Below are positions 1-8,457 of a stretch of 64,000 nucleotides of DNA, piece by piece. The DNA is from an uncultured Thermofilaceae archaeon. GTDB taxonomy: Archaea > Thermoproteota > Thermoprotei > Thermofilales > Thermofilaceae. The stretch spans positions 1 to 64,000 of the forward strand of contig CALHPJ010000011.1 in assembly GCA_938036345.1 (NCBI GenBank), read 5' to 3'. The notes beneath the pieces are model-generated. The model was not told where the DNA came from. It saw only the letters and a program-made list of their open reading frames with translations, and did not search any database. A program made the translations under genes and the position numbers. Position 1 is the first letter of the stretch; every line of letters starts with the position of its first letter.

Positions 1-2
1 GC

Positions 3-218
3 CTCCTTTCATTTAACAAAAACCTGCTGATCGTAACTCCAACCAGGGTGTACATAGCGGATTTAGAGTCATCCAACAGCAGAGCGATTGGCAGCGCCTA
101 TGCGCTCTCGGCCGAGCCGCCCAATCCCTTCGGGCACTACGACTTTGCGTTACTAGCAAAGGAAATTAAAGAGGCGTTTTGGAGCTCTCGGGATGCCATT
201 AAAGCCGCTAGAGGTTGA
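3..218 (+). CDS. 3' end of an unidentified protein (cut by window edge)
   Basis: An open frame enters from the left edge and gives about 71 C-terminal residues, ending in TGA at 216-218. The visible part contains a hydrophobic strand (NKNLLIVTPTRVYIADL), a Pro-rich loop (AEPPNPFGHYDF) and an amphipathic C-terminal helix. I do not recognise the family. It overlaps the start of the MtmB-like gene by 26 nt on the same strand, so the two are probably co-transcribed with the UxaA-type genes that follow. Its N-terminal part, outside the window, would be needed to name it. Confidence 0.6.
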   Translation, partial: LLSFNKNLLIVTPTRVYIADLESSNSRAIGSAYALSAEPPNPFGHYDFALLAKEIKEAFWSSRDAIKAARG

Positions 219-1554
219 AGTAAGAAGCCGTGAGGGTAAGTACCTGAGCGCGAGGAGCTTCGACCTTTACGTCTCCAAAGCCATAGCTGAACTCGAAGGA
301 GAGTTCGGGGTAGCCTACGACCCCGCCCAGCCTCTTCCCGAGGACCCCTCACTCGCGCGGGCGGTTTTCGAAGCCGGTTTCAAACTACTCCTAGAGACGG
401 GAGTCTACGTTGTAGAGCAGGAGAGAATTGCTAAGTTCAGCGAGGAGGAGTTGAGGGAAGCTTTAAGGAGCTGTAAACCGGTGCTAACCATAGGTGAGGG
501 GGAGGAAGCAAGGCAGCTTCGAGCTCGGGAGGTAGGTTCAGAGATTCCTCCGCTCGTATTTGGGGGGTACGCGGGAACGCCGGTTTCAGAGGAAGATTAC
601 GAGCCTAGCGCGCTTTCCTACGCCCTTGAACCGCTTGTGGACGCCATCGATCACGGCAGCATCTCGGAGGTGCACGGCGTTAACCCGGCCAGTGGAGCCC
701 CAAGCGAGGTTGAAGCCACAATTATGGAGCTCAAGCTGCTCCGTAGAGCATTGATCGAGGCTGGGAGGCCCGGTATGCACGTGCTAGCGTGCGAGAGCAG
801 CGCTAGCGCTAACGGAAATCTAGCCGCTATCTCCTTAGGCCTTTTGAAGCGGGGCGACGCGCATCTCGTCCCAGTGCTCAACGAATTGAAGGTAGGTTAC
901 TCTCAGCTAGTGAAGTCGGAGGTTGGGCTGCTTTGCGGAGTCTACAACGCTGCACTTGTGGATCCAATCATCGGGGGCTTTGCGCGTGGAGCGGCCGGCA
1001 CGGCAATATGCGCTGTGGCGGAGGTGCTAGCCTCCATAGCAACGTACAGCGCGGCATATGTCTTAATTCATCCCTACCACATTAAGTTTAAGGCCACGAG
1101 CAGTAGAGAGTGCCTTTGGGTTGAGTGCGTGGTAGGGCAAGCTGGCCGTTACATTAACCTGCCGCTCGTGGGCGATGTATGGCCAGCAAACGGCGGGGGA
1201 GTCATCGAGATGCTGTACGAGGTCGCAGCCAATTCTGCAGCGGCCGCGGCAAGCGGCTTGAACCTTCTAGGCCCCGCGCCGGCTAACGGTGAAAAACCTA
1301 ATGGGTGCGGGCTTGAGGCTAGGTTGATGGCTCAGGTGGGTCGAGCGGTTACCGGCCTAAGGCCAAGGGAGGTAGCGGACATTGTTGAAGAGCTTGTAAA
1401 GAAGTACAGCAATACTTTATTGAACCCTAATCCAGGCTTACCCTTCCGCGACCTCTACAATGCTAGTGAGCGTAAACCGGTGGGTCATTGGTATGAGAAA
1501 TACTTGAGCGTGAAGCGGGAGCTTGAAGATCTCGGTTTACATCTACCTGAGTAA
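193..1554 (+). CDS. MtmB-type (monomethylamine methyltransferase) homologue without pyrrolysine
   Basis: The 453-residue product follows the MtmB family along its whole length (the methanogen enzyme is about 458 residues). MtmB moves a methyl group from methylamine to a corrinoid protein and carries pyrrolysine near residue 202. Here the equivalent stretch is AGRPGMHVLACESS, with Leu198 where I align the pyrrolysine of AGRPGMGV-Pyl-GPE, and the frame has no in-frame TAG. Other shared blocks are the LNELK segment (about 228), a GGFARG loop and the C-terminal GLEARLMAQVGRA helix. The active site must therefore differ and the substrate is unknown. It sits first in a tight run with a split UxaA-type enzyme (30 nt gap). 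The alignment to MtmB is from memory; the family call is fairly sure, the activity is not. Confidence 0.75.
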   Translation: MPLKPLEVEVRSREGKYLSARSFDLYVSKAIAELEGEFGVAYDPAQPLPEDPSLARAVFEAGFKLLLETGVYVVEQERIAKFSEEELREALRSCKPVLTIGEGEEARQLRAREVGSEIPPLVFGGYAGTPVSEEDYEPSALSYALEPLVDAIDHGSISEVHGVNPASGAPSEVEATIMELKLLRRALIEAGRPGMHVLACESSASANGNLAAISLGLLKRGDAHLVPVLNELKVGYSQLVKSEVGLLCGVYNAALVDPIIGGFARGAAGTAICAVAEVLASIATYSAAYVLIHPYHIKFKATSSRECLWVECVVGQAGRYINLPLVGDVWPANGGGVIEMLYEVAANSAAAAASGLNLLGPAPANGEKPNGCGLEARLMAQVGRAVTGLRPREVADIVEELVKKYSNTLLNPNPGLPFRDLYNASERKPVGHWYEKYLSVKRELEDLGLHLPE

Positions 1555-1584
1555 ACGTTTTGAACCAGGATCGCCAGTTTCGGC

Positions 1585-2181
1585 GTGGATCTACCCAAGC
1601 TCATCTACAAAGCACACCAAGAGGACAACGTAGGCACCGCACTGGGAGACCTCGAAGAAAATTCGAGGTACCCTATCTTCGAAGAGGGTAAGGGGATTAC
1701 TGGTACGATTGAGGTTGCCACACTGATACCCAAGTGGCATAAAGTGGCTCTGGAAGAGATCCGCGAAGACGAGATAGTAATAAAATTCGGTTACCCTGTA
1801 GGCGTCGCCGTAACCCACATTGCGCCTGGAATGATCGTTCACATAACAAACATAATACTGGACCCGCGTTTTGATTTCAAATCCCTTGCGAGAAAGAGCC
1901 TCATACTTGGAGAGGCAACGGCAAAAATAGGTAAGGGGGAAATCTTAAGGATTTCCAGAAATTTCAAACCACTACATCCGGACCTCAGGAGTGAGCCAGC
2001 TCTAAGTAAAATAGGAATAGCGGTTACGCCGATAGCGGAGGGCGCAACTGTTAGACTAGGCAATATTACAGATTTGAGATTTGAGCGGTGGCATAATGAA
2101 AGGTATAAGCGGTTAATTAGGGATTTCTACCGTTTGCTGAGGGCTGGCTTCATCGATTTTACGAGAGTTCAGGTGGGATAG
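1585..2181 (+). CDS. UxaA-type small subunit with two SAF-like repeats
   Basis: Residues 10-92 match the SAF domain found at the N-terminus of altronate dehydratase/sulfolactate lyase (UxaA) proteins: DNVGTAL near residue 14, then IPKWHKVAL and a VHITNI end. Unusually, the C-terminal half repeats the same module: VGVAVTHIAPG at 72-82 and IGIAVTPIAEG at 143-153 are 71 residues apart and both end in an NI strand. This suggests an internal duplication of the SAF fold. Translation starts at GTG. The stop codon at 2179-2181 is directly followed by the GTG of the catalytic-type subunit, so the pair is translationally coupled. Probably the small subunit of a hydro-lyase acting on a sugar acid or related hydroxy acid; substrate not inferable. 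Confidence 0.75.
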   Translation: MDLPKLIYKAHQEDNVGTALGDLEENSRYPIFEEGKGITGTIEVATLIPKWHKVALEEIREDEIVIKFGYPVGVAVTHIAPGMIVHITNIILDPRFDFKSLARKSLILGEATAKIGKGEILRISRNFKPLHPDLRSEPALSKIGIAVTPIAEGATVRLGNITDLRFERWHNERYKRLIRDFYRLLRAGFIDFTRVQVG

Positions 2182-3465
2182 GTGGGCGATGTCAAAGCAT
2201 ACTACAGGGAGCGAAGGAAGGTATACGGGATTAGAAACCACGTACTCATACTTCCGACGACACTATGTGTAAACAGAGTGGCTGAACGCATTAAAGAGGA
2301 ATTTAAGGACGAGCAGTGGGGGGAAAGCGGCGAAAACAGGGTTATCCTGGTGCGGCACAATAGTGGCTGCTGCCACGTAGGTTTCGACAAGGACATAGCT
2401 TTTAAAGTTCTCATGGGAATAGCATCCCACCCTAATGTACACGGCGTACTTCTGGTTAGTCTTGGATGCGGCCAATTCTGCAAAAAACCGCTAACACCGG
2501 GGGAGGATAAAAGAATCAATTTAGAGGCTTTCAAGCTGTATGATAGGTTAGTGAAAAAGGGAGTTAAGGTATATTGGGTTAATGTTCAAGAAAAGGTCTT
2601 GCCTCGGGAATATTCTGATTCTCTAGAGGAGGCAATAAGTCTGGGTACGAAATTTGTCAGAAAGCTAGCTGAGGAGGCGATGAGCTCTAAACGCGTGGAG
2701 GCTAAGTTAAATCGATTCGTTATCGGCGTGGGGAATGGTGCATCTGATCCAACGTCAGGGATTTTCGCTAACCCTGCACTCGGCCATCTCGTGGATCATC
2801 TGGTGAAAAGCGGTTCCAGCATTGTTTTCTCGCAGACAACGGAGGTGCTGGGAGCTGAAGATTACCTTTTCGCCAAGTCGGCAAACGAGAAGGTGACGCG
2901 TAAGCTAAAGAGGTTACTCGAAGTGGCTTCGGCTTTCAAGGAGGCGCTGCAAGAGTATACCGAGGAATCCGACCCAACTCCTGGCAACATAGCCAGTGGT
3001 ATATCCACACTAGCTGAGAAATCCCTCGGCAGCGTGCTCAAAGCTGGCCATGATGCCGGTACCAGGTTATCCGACGTTCTCCCCTATGCTAGCAAGGTAC
3101 CTAGAGGCGGCGGCCTATACTTCATGGATACCCCGGGCGAGGACATCTTATCGATAACCGGCATGGTGGCGGGTGGAGCCCACGTCGTTATTTTTACGAC
3201 TGGGCTTGGTACGCCGGTTGGGTCCCCAGTTAGCCCCGTTATAAAGGTGACAGCAAATAGGGAAACATATGAAAAACTCAGGAGCTTGATCGACGTCTAT
3301 CTCCCAATAGAGGAGATATTTTACAGGGGTAAAAGTCTCCGGGAAATCACGCTGGAGTACTTACACCCCTTACTCCTAGACATAATGTCGGGTGAGAAAC
3401 TAGCTTGCAACGAAAAACTAGGCTTTGCAGATTTCGATATTAGAGGCTACTGGATAAGGGCGTGA
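2182..3465 (+). CDS. UxaA-family (altronate dehydratase-type) large subunit
   Basis: The 427-residue product has the hallmarks of the UxaA C-terminal domain: an IRNHVLILPTTLCVN opening, GCCHVGFD, the HPNVHGVLLVSLGC block, GASDPTSGIFANPALG near residue 190, PGNIASGISTLAEKSLG near 270, and the late FTTGLGTPVGSP loop. Family members are iron-dependent hydro-lyases such as D-altronate dehydratase and sulfolactate sulfo-lyase. The usual N-terminal SAF domain is supplied by the preceding gene, which abuts it without a gap, so here the enzyme is split. Its placement behind an MtmB-like methyltransferase is unusual and may indicate one pathway for a methylated or N-substituted acid. That link is conjecture. 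Confidence 0.8.
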   Translation: MGDVKAYYRERRKVYGIRNHVLILPTTLCVNRVAERIKEEFKDEQWGESGENRVILVRHNSGCCHVGFDKDIAFKVLMGIASHPNVHGVLLVSLGCGQFCKKPLTPGEDKRINLEAFKLYDRLVKKGVKVYWVNVQEKVLPREYSDSLEEAISLGTKFVRKLAEEAMSSKRVEAKLNRFVIGVGNGASDPTSGIFANPALGHLVDHLVKSGSSIVFSQTTEVLGAEDYLFAKSANEKVTRKLKRLLEVASAFKEALQEYTEESDPTPGNIASGISTLAEKSLGSVLKAGHDAGTRLSDVLPYASKVPRGGGLYFMDTPGEDILSITGMVAGGAHVVIFTTGLGTPVGSPVSPVIKVTANRETYEKLRSLIDVYLPIEEIFYRGKSLREITLEYLHPLLLDIMSGEKLACNEKLGFADFDIRGYWIRA

Positions 3466-3477
3466 GCAATCGCGTGC

Positions 3478-4290
3478 TCAAGGGTGCGCAATCCCTTTCA
3501 AGGATACTATCGGAGGTGGCTGGCGTTTATGCGCTGTGGACTTTACTCTCTTCAAAACTTTTTCCACAAGCTCGAGTGGAAGACCAGTGATTTCGGGGAC
3601 TCTGGATGGCTCAACATTTAGGTCAAAAACCGCGTATAGTATTTGGTCAACATCGTCGTACTTAAAGCCGAGCTCGCTCTCGGCTTCTTGTCCAGGCCAC
3701 AATCTAGGACTGCTGGGTTTAAAGGCTATTCTATTAGGCAAGCCCAGGTGTTTTGCCAGCCATCTCACCTGCGTCTTGTAGAGATCGCCTATCGGTAGCA
3801 GGTCTGCTCCGCCATCTCCGTACTTAGTGAAGTAGCCTAGAAGCAATTCGCTTCGGTCACTCGAACCGAGGACCAGCCCGTTAAACCTATTAGCTACGTA
3901 GTACAGGATGGTCATTCTAATCCTAGCTTTAATGTTGCCAAGCGCGACTCGATCAAGAGGGTTGAAAAAGGGAATCGAGGTAGTTATGGCTTCGACAGCC
4001 TTATCGATCGGTACCACGCTCGACTTGAGGCCCAGTTTTTCAGCAAGGTACAAGGCGTCCTCTACATCATCCTTCGGCGTAGAGGAGGAGTCTGGCATGA
4101 TAAGTGCCATGATTTTCTCCCCTCCAACAGCTTCGGCTGCCAGTGCAGCTACAACGGATGAATCAACACCGCCGCTCAAGCCCACGACATAGAAATCGGC
4201 CCTGTTTTCGGCTAAGTAGTGTACCAGGTTTTTTTCTATGCTTTTCCTAATTGCTTCGTAGTCCACGCTTCTAAGCTTTTCAAGTAGCAA
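3478..4290 (-). CDS. nadE: NH3-dependent NAD+ synthetase
   Basis: NadE converts deamido-NAD (NaAD) to NAD with ATP and ammonia in the cytoplasm. The PP-loop motif SGGVDSS lies near residue 40, followed by the LIMPDSSSTP segment, RIRMTILYYVAN and the GSSDRSELLLGYFTKYGDGGADLLPIG region, all typical. Its 270 residues are the usual length of the ammonia-dependent form, and no glutaminase domain is present. The start is TTG at 4290, preceded by a strong AGGGGGGA Shine-Dalgarno. It is convergent with the UxaA-type operon (12 nt gap) and lies 19 nt downstream of the PIN gene on the same strand. Confidence 0.93.
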   Translation of the reverse strand: MLLEKLRSVDYEAIRKSIEKNLVHYLAENRADFYVVGLSGGVDSSVVAALAAEAVGGEKIMALIMPDSSSTPKDDVEDALYLAEKLGLKSSVVPIDKAVEAITTSIPFFNPLDRVALGNIKARIRMTILYYVANRFNGLVLGSSDRSELLLGYFTKYGDGGADLLPIGDLYKTQVRWLAKHLGLPNRIAFKPSSPRLWPGQEAESELGFKYDDVDQILYAVFDLNVEPSRVPEITGLPLELVEKVLKRVKSTAHKRQPPPIVSLKGIAHP

Positions 4291-4309
4291 GATTCCCCCC
4301 TGAGCTCGG

Positions 4310-4708
4310 TTAACTTTTAATTAAAGTTTTCTTCGACTTCACGTACACTATTGTCGTTATCCTCGCTGCTGCAGCCTCGCGCTTCAAGCGCATATCTGCG
4401 GTAGCGATGCAGGCGTTCATGTCTTTCGCGAGGCGTAGGAGAACTATGTCGGTTTGATTTCCAGCAGTTTCTACTAGTTTACCAATACCCTGGGATAAAA
4501 TGTAATCGACTTCGTTCATCGCAATCCTAGCCAGGAGGCCTCTCCTTCCTCTACTTGTGGCCAAACCCCTAAGTTCATTTACAACCACACTCGGTATGAT
4601 CACCTCGAAAGGTTCATCGAGCGCGTCCTCTAGCAGCTGGCGCAGATGTTTGCCTACTTGGGAAGAGCAGAGCAGCAAACTTGTATCTACGATCACCTTC
4701 ACCGTCAC
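4310..4708 (-). CDS. PIN-domain ribonuclease-like protein
   Basis: A 132-residue single PIN domain. The acidic residues expected for metal-dependent RNase activity are present: Asp8 in IVDTSLLL, a Glu in VVNELRGLA (about 44), an Asp in QTDIVLL (about 87) and an Asp in ATADMRLK (about 101). The lack of an adjacent antitoxin gene and the overall shape favour a housekeeping FCF1/UTP24-like or Nob1-like archaeal PIN protein over a VapC toxin. It is probably co-transcribed with nadE, whose start lies 19 nt downstream. The AT-rich region upstream is shared with the divergent cDPG synthetase gene. Confidence 0.75.
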   Translation of the reverse strand: MTVKVIVDTSLLLCSSQVGKHLRQLLEDALDEPFEVIIPSVVVNELRGLATSRGRRGLLARIAMNEVDYILSQGIGKLVETAGNQTDIVLLRLAKDMNACIATADMRLKREAAAARITTIVYVKSKKTLIKS

Positions 4709-4891
4709 GTAGCCTACTTAGCTGGAGTTGCTAAAGCATTTTACCCCATGTAAAGGCGAAGGGAATACTAGCCTTAAATTAAAAATTCCTTTATTAAAGT
4801 CACTAAATAATTGTAGAAAAATTTACTTAATTATTGCATTGAAGGGATTTTCCTACATAGTGAAAGTTAAAGGTATGCACTGGATAGACCC
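4709..4891. promoter_or_regulatory. AT-rich divergent promoter region
   Basis: This 183-bp region separates the PIN gene (minus) and the cDPG synthetase family gene (plus). It is markedly AT-rich against coding DNA of about 50% GC, with several TATA-like stretches. AGTTAAAGG near 4866 is about 25 nt before the ATG at 4892, consistent with a leaderless transcript. No RNA gene or repeat is visible. Confidence 0.5.
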
Positions 4892-6262
4892 ATGGTGCCG
4901 CAGTTGACATCGCTTCGCCGAAGGAGAAAGAGAGCCCTGATAATGGGCGCCGGTGGGCGTGACTTTCACAACTTTAACGTGTGCTTTAGGGATAACCACG
5001 AATACGAAGTAGTGGCCTTTACGGCTTCTCAAATACCTTTTATCGAAAACCGGATATACCCGCCGGAGCTGAGCGGAGCGTCATACCCCAATGGTATTCC
5101 GATACTCCCAGAGTCAAAGCTCGAAGAGATTATCGAGAAGTGCGAAGTAGATGAGGTTATCCTATCCTACAGTGATCTTGTTTGCGAAGATGTGTTGCTC
5201 AAGATGAGCAGAGCTCTGGCAGCTGGCGCTAGTTTCAGAGTTTTAGGAGTCAGAGAAACTATGCTGCGAGCTCAAATCCCTGTTATCGCGGTTTCAGCGG
5301 TAAGAACTGGTGCAGGTAAAAGCAGCGTTGCACGCAAAGTAGTTAGGATATTGAAGGAGAGGGGGCTGAAACCGGTCGTAGTCAGGCACCCGATGGCTTA
5401 CGGTAACTTGCGGGAAATGAAGGTTCAAAGAATAGGCTGCCTTGAGGATTTGGACAAGTATACGTACACAATAGAGGAGCGCGAGGAGTTTGAATGGCAT
5501 ATTCAGGAGGGGACCGTGGTTTATGCCGGTGTAGATTATGAGGCGGTTTTAAACGAGTTAAGCAAGGAGGATTTCGATATCATTGTGTGGGATGGAGGTA
5601 ACAACGACTGGCCTTTCTTAAAGCCGGATCTCCACATAACAGTCATCGATCCTACAAGACCCGGTCACGAGCTCAGGTCATTTCCAGGCCTCGTCAATTT
5701 AATAATGGCGGATGTCGCATTAATAAACAAAGCCAATTTAGTGCACAAGGATGTGATAAGGCAAACCTTAGAGAGGGTGAAGTCGGTTAACTCGCGAGCT
5801 CGTGTAATTATCGCTTCATCGGAGGTCACCGTAGATAAACCGGAGTTGGTGCGCGGTTTCCGAGTACTAGTTGTTGAAGACGGCCCCTCAGTAACTCACG
5901 GTCACCTAAGTTTTGGCGCGGGATACGCAGCCGCCCTTAAGTACCAGGCAGCGGAGATTGTTGACCCTAGACCCTACGCTGTAGGTAGCATAAAGAAGGT
6001 CTACGAAGACTATCCGCACATAGGTCCAGTCCTACCGGCAATGGGCTACGGACCCCAGCAAATCAGAGATCTCGAGGAAACTATTAACAGGGCAGTAGCT
6101 GACGCCGTTGTGCTCGGTACCCCCACGGATTTGTCGAGGTACATCAAAATCAAAAAACCAGTAGTCAAGGTTAAGTATGAAATACACGAACTTGATGGTT
6201 CGCTATCCGAAGTGATCGACGATTTCCTAAGCAAGGCGAGTGCTAGTGTCCGAGCGAACTGA
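4892..6262 (+). CDS. Cyclic 2,3-diphosphoglycerate synthetase family protein (COG2403)
   Basis: The 456-residue protein belongs to the family of the methanogen cDPG synthetase, which makes the thermoprotective solute cyclic 2,3-diphosphoglycerate. The N-terminus has a Rossmann-like MGAGGRDFHNF segment (about 18-30). A P-loop GAGKSSVARKV follows at about 140, then the conserved VVRHPMAYG and the VWDGGNNDWPF block near 230. Late motifs include GHLSFGAGYAA. Family members outside methanogens are often only labelled predicted GTPases, so synthesis of cDPG is probable rather than proven. The 3' end overlaps the agmatinase start by 23 nt, implying one transcript. Confidence 0.8.
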   Translation: MVPQLTSLRRRRKRALIMGAGGRDFHNFNVCFRDNHEYEVVAFTASQIPFIENRIYPPELSGASYPNGIPILPESKLEEIIEKCEVDEVILSYSDLVCEDVLLKMSRALAAGASFRVLGVRETMLRAQIPVIAVSAVRTGAGKSSVARKVVRILKERGLKPVVVRHPMAYGNLREMKVQRIGCLEDLDKYTYTIEEREEFEWHIQEGTVVYAGVDYEAVLNELSKEDFDIIVWDGGNNDWPFLKPDLHITVIDPTRPGHELRSFPGLVNLIMADVALINKANLVHKDVIRQTLERVKSVNSRARVIIASSEVTVDKPELVRGFRVLVVEDGPSVTHGHLSFGAGYAAALKYQAAEIVDPRPYAVGSIKKVYEDYPHIGPVLPAMGYGPQQIRDLEETINRAVADAVVLGTPTDLSRYIKIKKPVVKVKYEIHELDGSLSEVIDDFLSKASASVRAN

Positions 6263-7118
6263 CTTTTACTTAACAATACGTTGTCCAACTTTCCTAAACT
6301 TCCCGACCGATTGGAGCTCTGCTAAAGCAGTCATAATTGGTATCCCGTTCGATACGGGGTCTACCTGGAAACCCGGATGTAGGCTAGCCCCCTCGAAAAT
6401 CAGGGAGGTTTCTCAGAATATAGAAACATACGACCCTGTGGTGAAGAAAGATGCTGCCACATTACCGGTGGCTGATGCTGGTGACGTGATCGAGTGCGTA
6501 CTACCTGAGAGGATGATCAGCACCGTGGGGAAGGTCGTTTCAGCATTTTATTCTAAAAACAAGCTCGTTGTAAGTTTAGGCGGAGATCACACAGTAACGT
6601 TAGGGGCTTTAAAGGGGCTGGGCGAAGGGAAAGCCCTGATAATGTTCGACGCGCACCTAGACTATAGGGATGAGTACCCAGTAGGGGAAAAAATCACTCA
6701 CGCAACGATGCTAAGGCGGGCCTGCGAGTGGGGTTTAGTGGAGTATGCAATACTGGTAGGCGTGAGAGCTCCTTCCAGAGAGGAGGTTGAGACCCTAAAA
6801 AGGGAGGGGCAAGCGGAAATAGTGTATGCATGGGCTACCGAAGGAGAAATAAAAGACGCGTTTAGCACCCTTAACGGGGGCGTCTACATCAGCGTAGACA
6901 TAGACGTGTTGGATCCCTCGATAGCTCCCGGGGTCGGTTGCCCAGAACCTGGAGGGCTTACCTATACGCAGCTGTGCAGAGCCCTCTATGCTTTACAAGG
7001 TTTCAATGTACTGGGGCTAGATATAGTGGAAGTGAACCCTCTGCTAGACGTCAACGATTTGACGAGTTACGTCGCTGCTAAGCTTCTCTCCAAGCTGCTA
7101 ACAGTGCTAGTAAGCTAA
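6240..7118 (+). CDS. speB: Agmatinase/arginase-family ureohydrolase
   Basis: A manganese-dependent ureohydrolase, most likely agmatinase, making putrescine for polyamine synthesis. The metal-binding motifs are intact: GGDHTV (about 113), DAHLDYRDE (about 136) and SVDIDVLDPS (about 220), followed by the GVGCPEPGGLTY loop. The length of 292 residues is normal. The start is GTG at 6240, inside the end of the preceding gene. The last 4 nt overlap the end of the convergent rpoP gene. Thermophilic archaea depend on polyamines, so a role in that pathway is reasonable. Substrate preference (agmatine or N1-aminopropylagmatine) cannot be told from sequence. Confidence 0.9.
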   Translation: MLVSERTDFYLTIRCPTFLNFPTDWSSAKAVIIGIPFDTGSTWKPGCRLAPSKIREVSQNIETYDPVVKKDAATLPVADAGDVIECVLPERMISTVGKVVSAFYSKNKLVVSLGGDHTVTLGALKGLGEGKALIMFDAHLDYRDEYPVGEKITHATMLRRACEWGLVEYAILVGVRAPSREEVETLKREGQAEIVYAWATEGEIKDAFSTLNGGVYISVDIDVLDPSIAPGVGCPEPGGLTYTQLCRALYALQGFNVLGLDIVEVNPLLDVNDLTSYVAAKLLSKLLTVLVS

Positions 7119-7273
7119 ATTGCAAGTACCTTCCTTACAACGGGGGCTCTCAACTTAACTACTATGCGCCAGCCACAGTAAGGGCATTTAACTCCAGGTA
7201 GGATTTCCATCTCAGTTTTGGAGAATTCTTTACCGCACTTCGGGCATTTATACATTCTTTCTTCTAAACTCAC
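7115..7273 (-). CDS. rpoP: DNA-directed RNA polymerase subunit P (Rpb12)
   Basis: A 52-codon gene with a GTG start at 7273 and TAG stop at 7115-7117. The product has the RpoP zinc ribbon: MYKCPKCGKEF at residues 7-17 and VKCPYCGWRI at 28-37, giving two CPxCG pairs, and the basic tail KLRAPVVRKVLAI that typifies archaeal Rpb12. RpoP is a small zinc-binding subunit of the archaeal RNA polymerase. It lies 24 nt downstream of the UPF0179 gene on the same strand and overlaps the agmatinase 3' end by 4 nt. Because of its size and GTG start it is easily missed. Confidence 0.9.
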   Translation of the reverse strand: MSLEERMYKCPKCGKEFSKTEMEILPGVKCPYCGWRIVVKLRAPVVRKVLAI

Positions 7274-7297
7274 ATTCAGTGGAGGTCGGAAGGCTCT

Positions 7298-7735
7298 TTA
7301 TAAATTTAAAGGGAGTAATTCGGCCAAGCTTAGAGTTCGATTTTCGGGGCAGGCGACCTTTCCATGAACCGCTACTACTTTAACCCGTTCCCCCTCGGTA
7401 AGGTAAGCATTACCGCATAGTGAACGCTGGGGACACGACCTATGTTCACAGCGCATCATCCTATACCTGAAGGTTAAACCCTCAACTGCCAGCTTGCTTT
7501 CAACGGCTAAAAGCACGGGCATTTCCTCTACCTCGACAACTATCATTTGCTCGTTTAAAAGAGGGCACATGTGGGCCTTTCGCCTGATAGCTTTCACCTC
7601 GTATCTGCCACCAGATCTCAGCGTCCCCGCGCAGACCTTGTAAAATTGGCATTTAATGCACTTCGGATTAATTATCGCTTTAAATACCGCACCAACTCTA
7701 GCTTGGGCCTCTGTTACCATGGTTATTTTTGTCAT
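7298..7735 (-). CDS. UPF0179 family protein
   Basis: Archaeal UPF0179 proteins are small, cysteine-rich and of unknown function. I place the start at the ATG at 7735, giving 145 residues beginning MTKITMV. The upstream in-frame TTG at 7771 would reach into the shared promoter. Cysteines are in two groups: [10 protein letters not shown] (about 24-33) plus a CPLL cysteine near 57, and [13 protein letters not shown] (about 95-107) plus ACPEN near 128. This pattern suggests a bound metal or Fe-S cluster. The gene precedes rpoP, probably in one transcript, and diverges from the proteasome beta gene. Confidence 0.8.
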   Translation of the reverse strand: MTKITMVTEAQARVGAVFKAIINPKCIKCQFYKVCAGTLRSGGRYEVKAIRRKAHMCPLLNEQMIVVEVEEMPVLLAVESKLAVEGLTFRYRMMRCEHRSCPQRSLCGNAYLTEGERVKVVAVHGKVACPENRTLSLAELLPLNL

Positions 7736-7772
7736 ACGTGCATTCGCCTTGGTGGAAGCTTTCTGGGACAAA

Positions 7773-7781
7773 TTTTTAAAG
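7773..7781 (+). promoter_or_regulatory. TATA-like box for proteasome beta
   Basis: TTTTTAAAG lies about 27-30 nt upstream of the ATG at 7808, the expected position for a leaderless archaeal transcript. The near-symmetric AT core could also serve the divergent UPF0179 gene. Confidence 0.6.
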
Positions 7782-7807
7782 ATCTACTTCTCAATCTCAA
7801 GGGAATT

Positions 7808-8443
7808 ATGCAAAATCTTTCTGAGGGTATAGCGGTGAAGCCGCTTAAAGGCACTACCACCATCGGAATAGCGTACAGGGATTTTGTAGTGCTAGCCGCG
7901 GATAGGCGTGCTACAAGCGGCTCCTTTATAGCTCATAAGAGAGCAGAGAAGATCCAAAAAATAGACGACCACGCTGTGGTTACGATAGCTGGGTACGTAG
8001 GGGATGCTCAGTGGCTTGTAGAGCGTTTACGCGTCGAAGCTCGGCTTTACAAGCTAGAAAACGCTGAACCTATACCCCTGGAGGCTCTTGCCTCGCTGGC
8101 CTCCATTATACTTTTCCAGAACAGGCCATTCATAATCGTGCAAATGCTTATCGGCGGCGTCGATAGACATGGCGCTAACCTGTTCTGCTTAGATTGGCTA
8201 GGGACAGCAACTAAGGAGAAGTACGCGGCGACAGGGTCCGGGACTCCGTATGCAATAAGCGTTATAGAGAGCGAGTACCGGGAAGATACTACACCGGAAG
8301 AGGCGTTCAAGTTGGCCGTTAAAGCCGTTAAAGCTGCCACCATGAGGGATCCCGGAAGCGGGGAAGGCGTCGACCTGGCACTGATTAGCAAGGAAGGCAT
8401 ACGTTTTCTTAAGGGGGAGGAGATTCTACCCCGAGCGTTTTAG
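7808..8443 (+). CDS. psmB: Proteasome subunit beta
   Basis: Catalytic beta subunit of the 20S proteasome. With the start at 7808 the protein has 211 residues and a 15-residue propeptide ending in KPLKG, with cleavage before Thr16 (GTTTIGI), the catalytic nucleophile. The conserved Asp/Arg-rich AADRRATSG, lysine in RAEKIQKI (the Lys33 equivalent), ATGSGTPYA and the [10 protein letters not shown] segment are present, so the subunit is expected to be active. The open frame extends far upstream, but the TATA box at 7773 supports this start. Crenarchaea often have a second beta subunit, not seen here. Confidence 0.95.
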   Translation: MQNLSEGIAVKPLKGTTTIGIAYRDFVVLAADRRATSGSFIAHKRAEKIQKIDDHAVVTIAGYVGDAQWLVERLRVEARLYKLENAEPIPLEALASLASIILFQNRPFIIVQMLIGGVDRHGANLFCLDWLGTATKEKYAATGSGTPYAISVIESEYREDTTPEEAFKLAVKAVKAATMRDPGSGEGVDLALISKEGIRFLKGEEILPRAF

Positions 8444-8457
8444 GTGTGAGCTGAGCT

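Noticed and set aside
7571-7807. 79-residue upstream extension of proteasome beta
   Set aside because: It covers the divergent UPF0179 gene and the promoter; the family propeptide and a TATA box support 7808.
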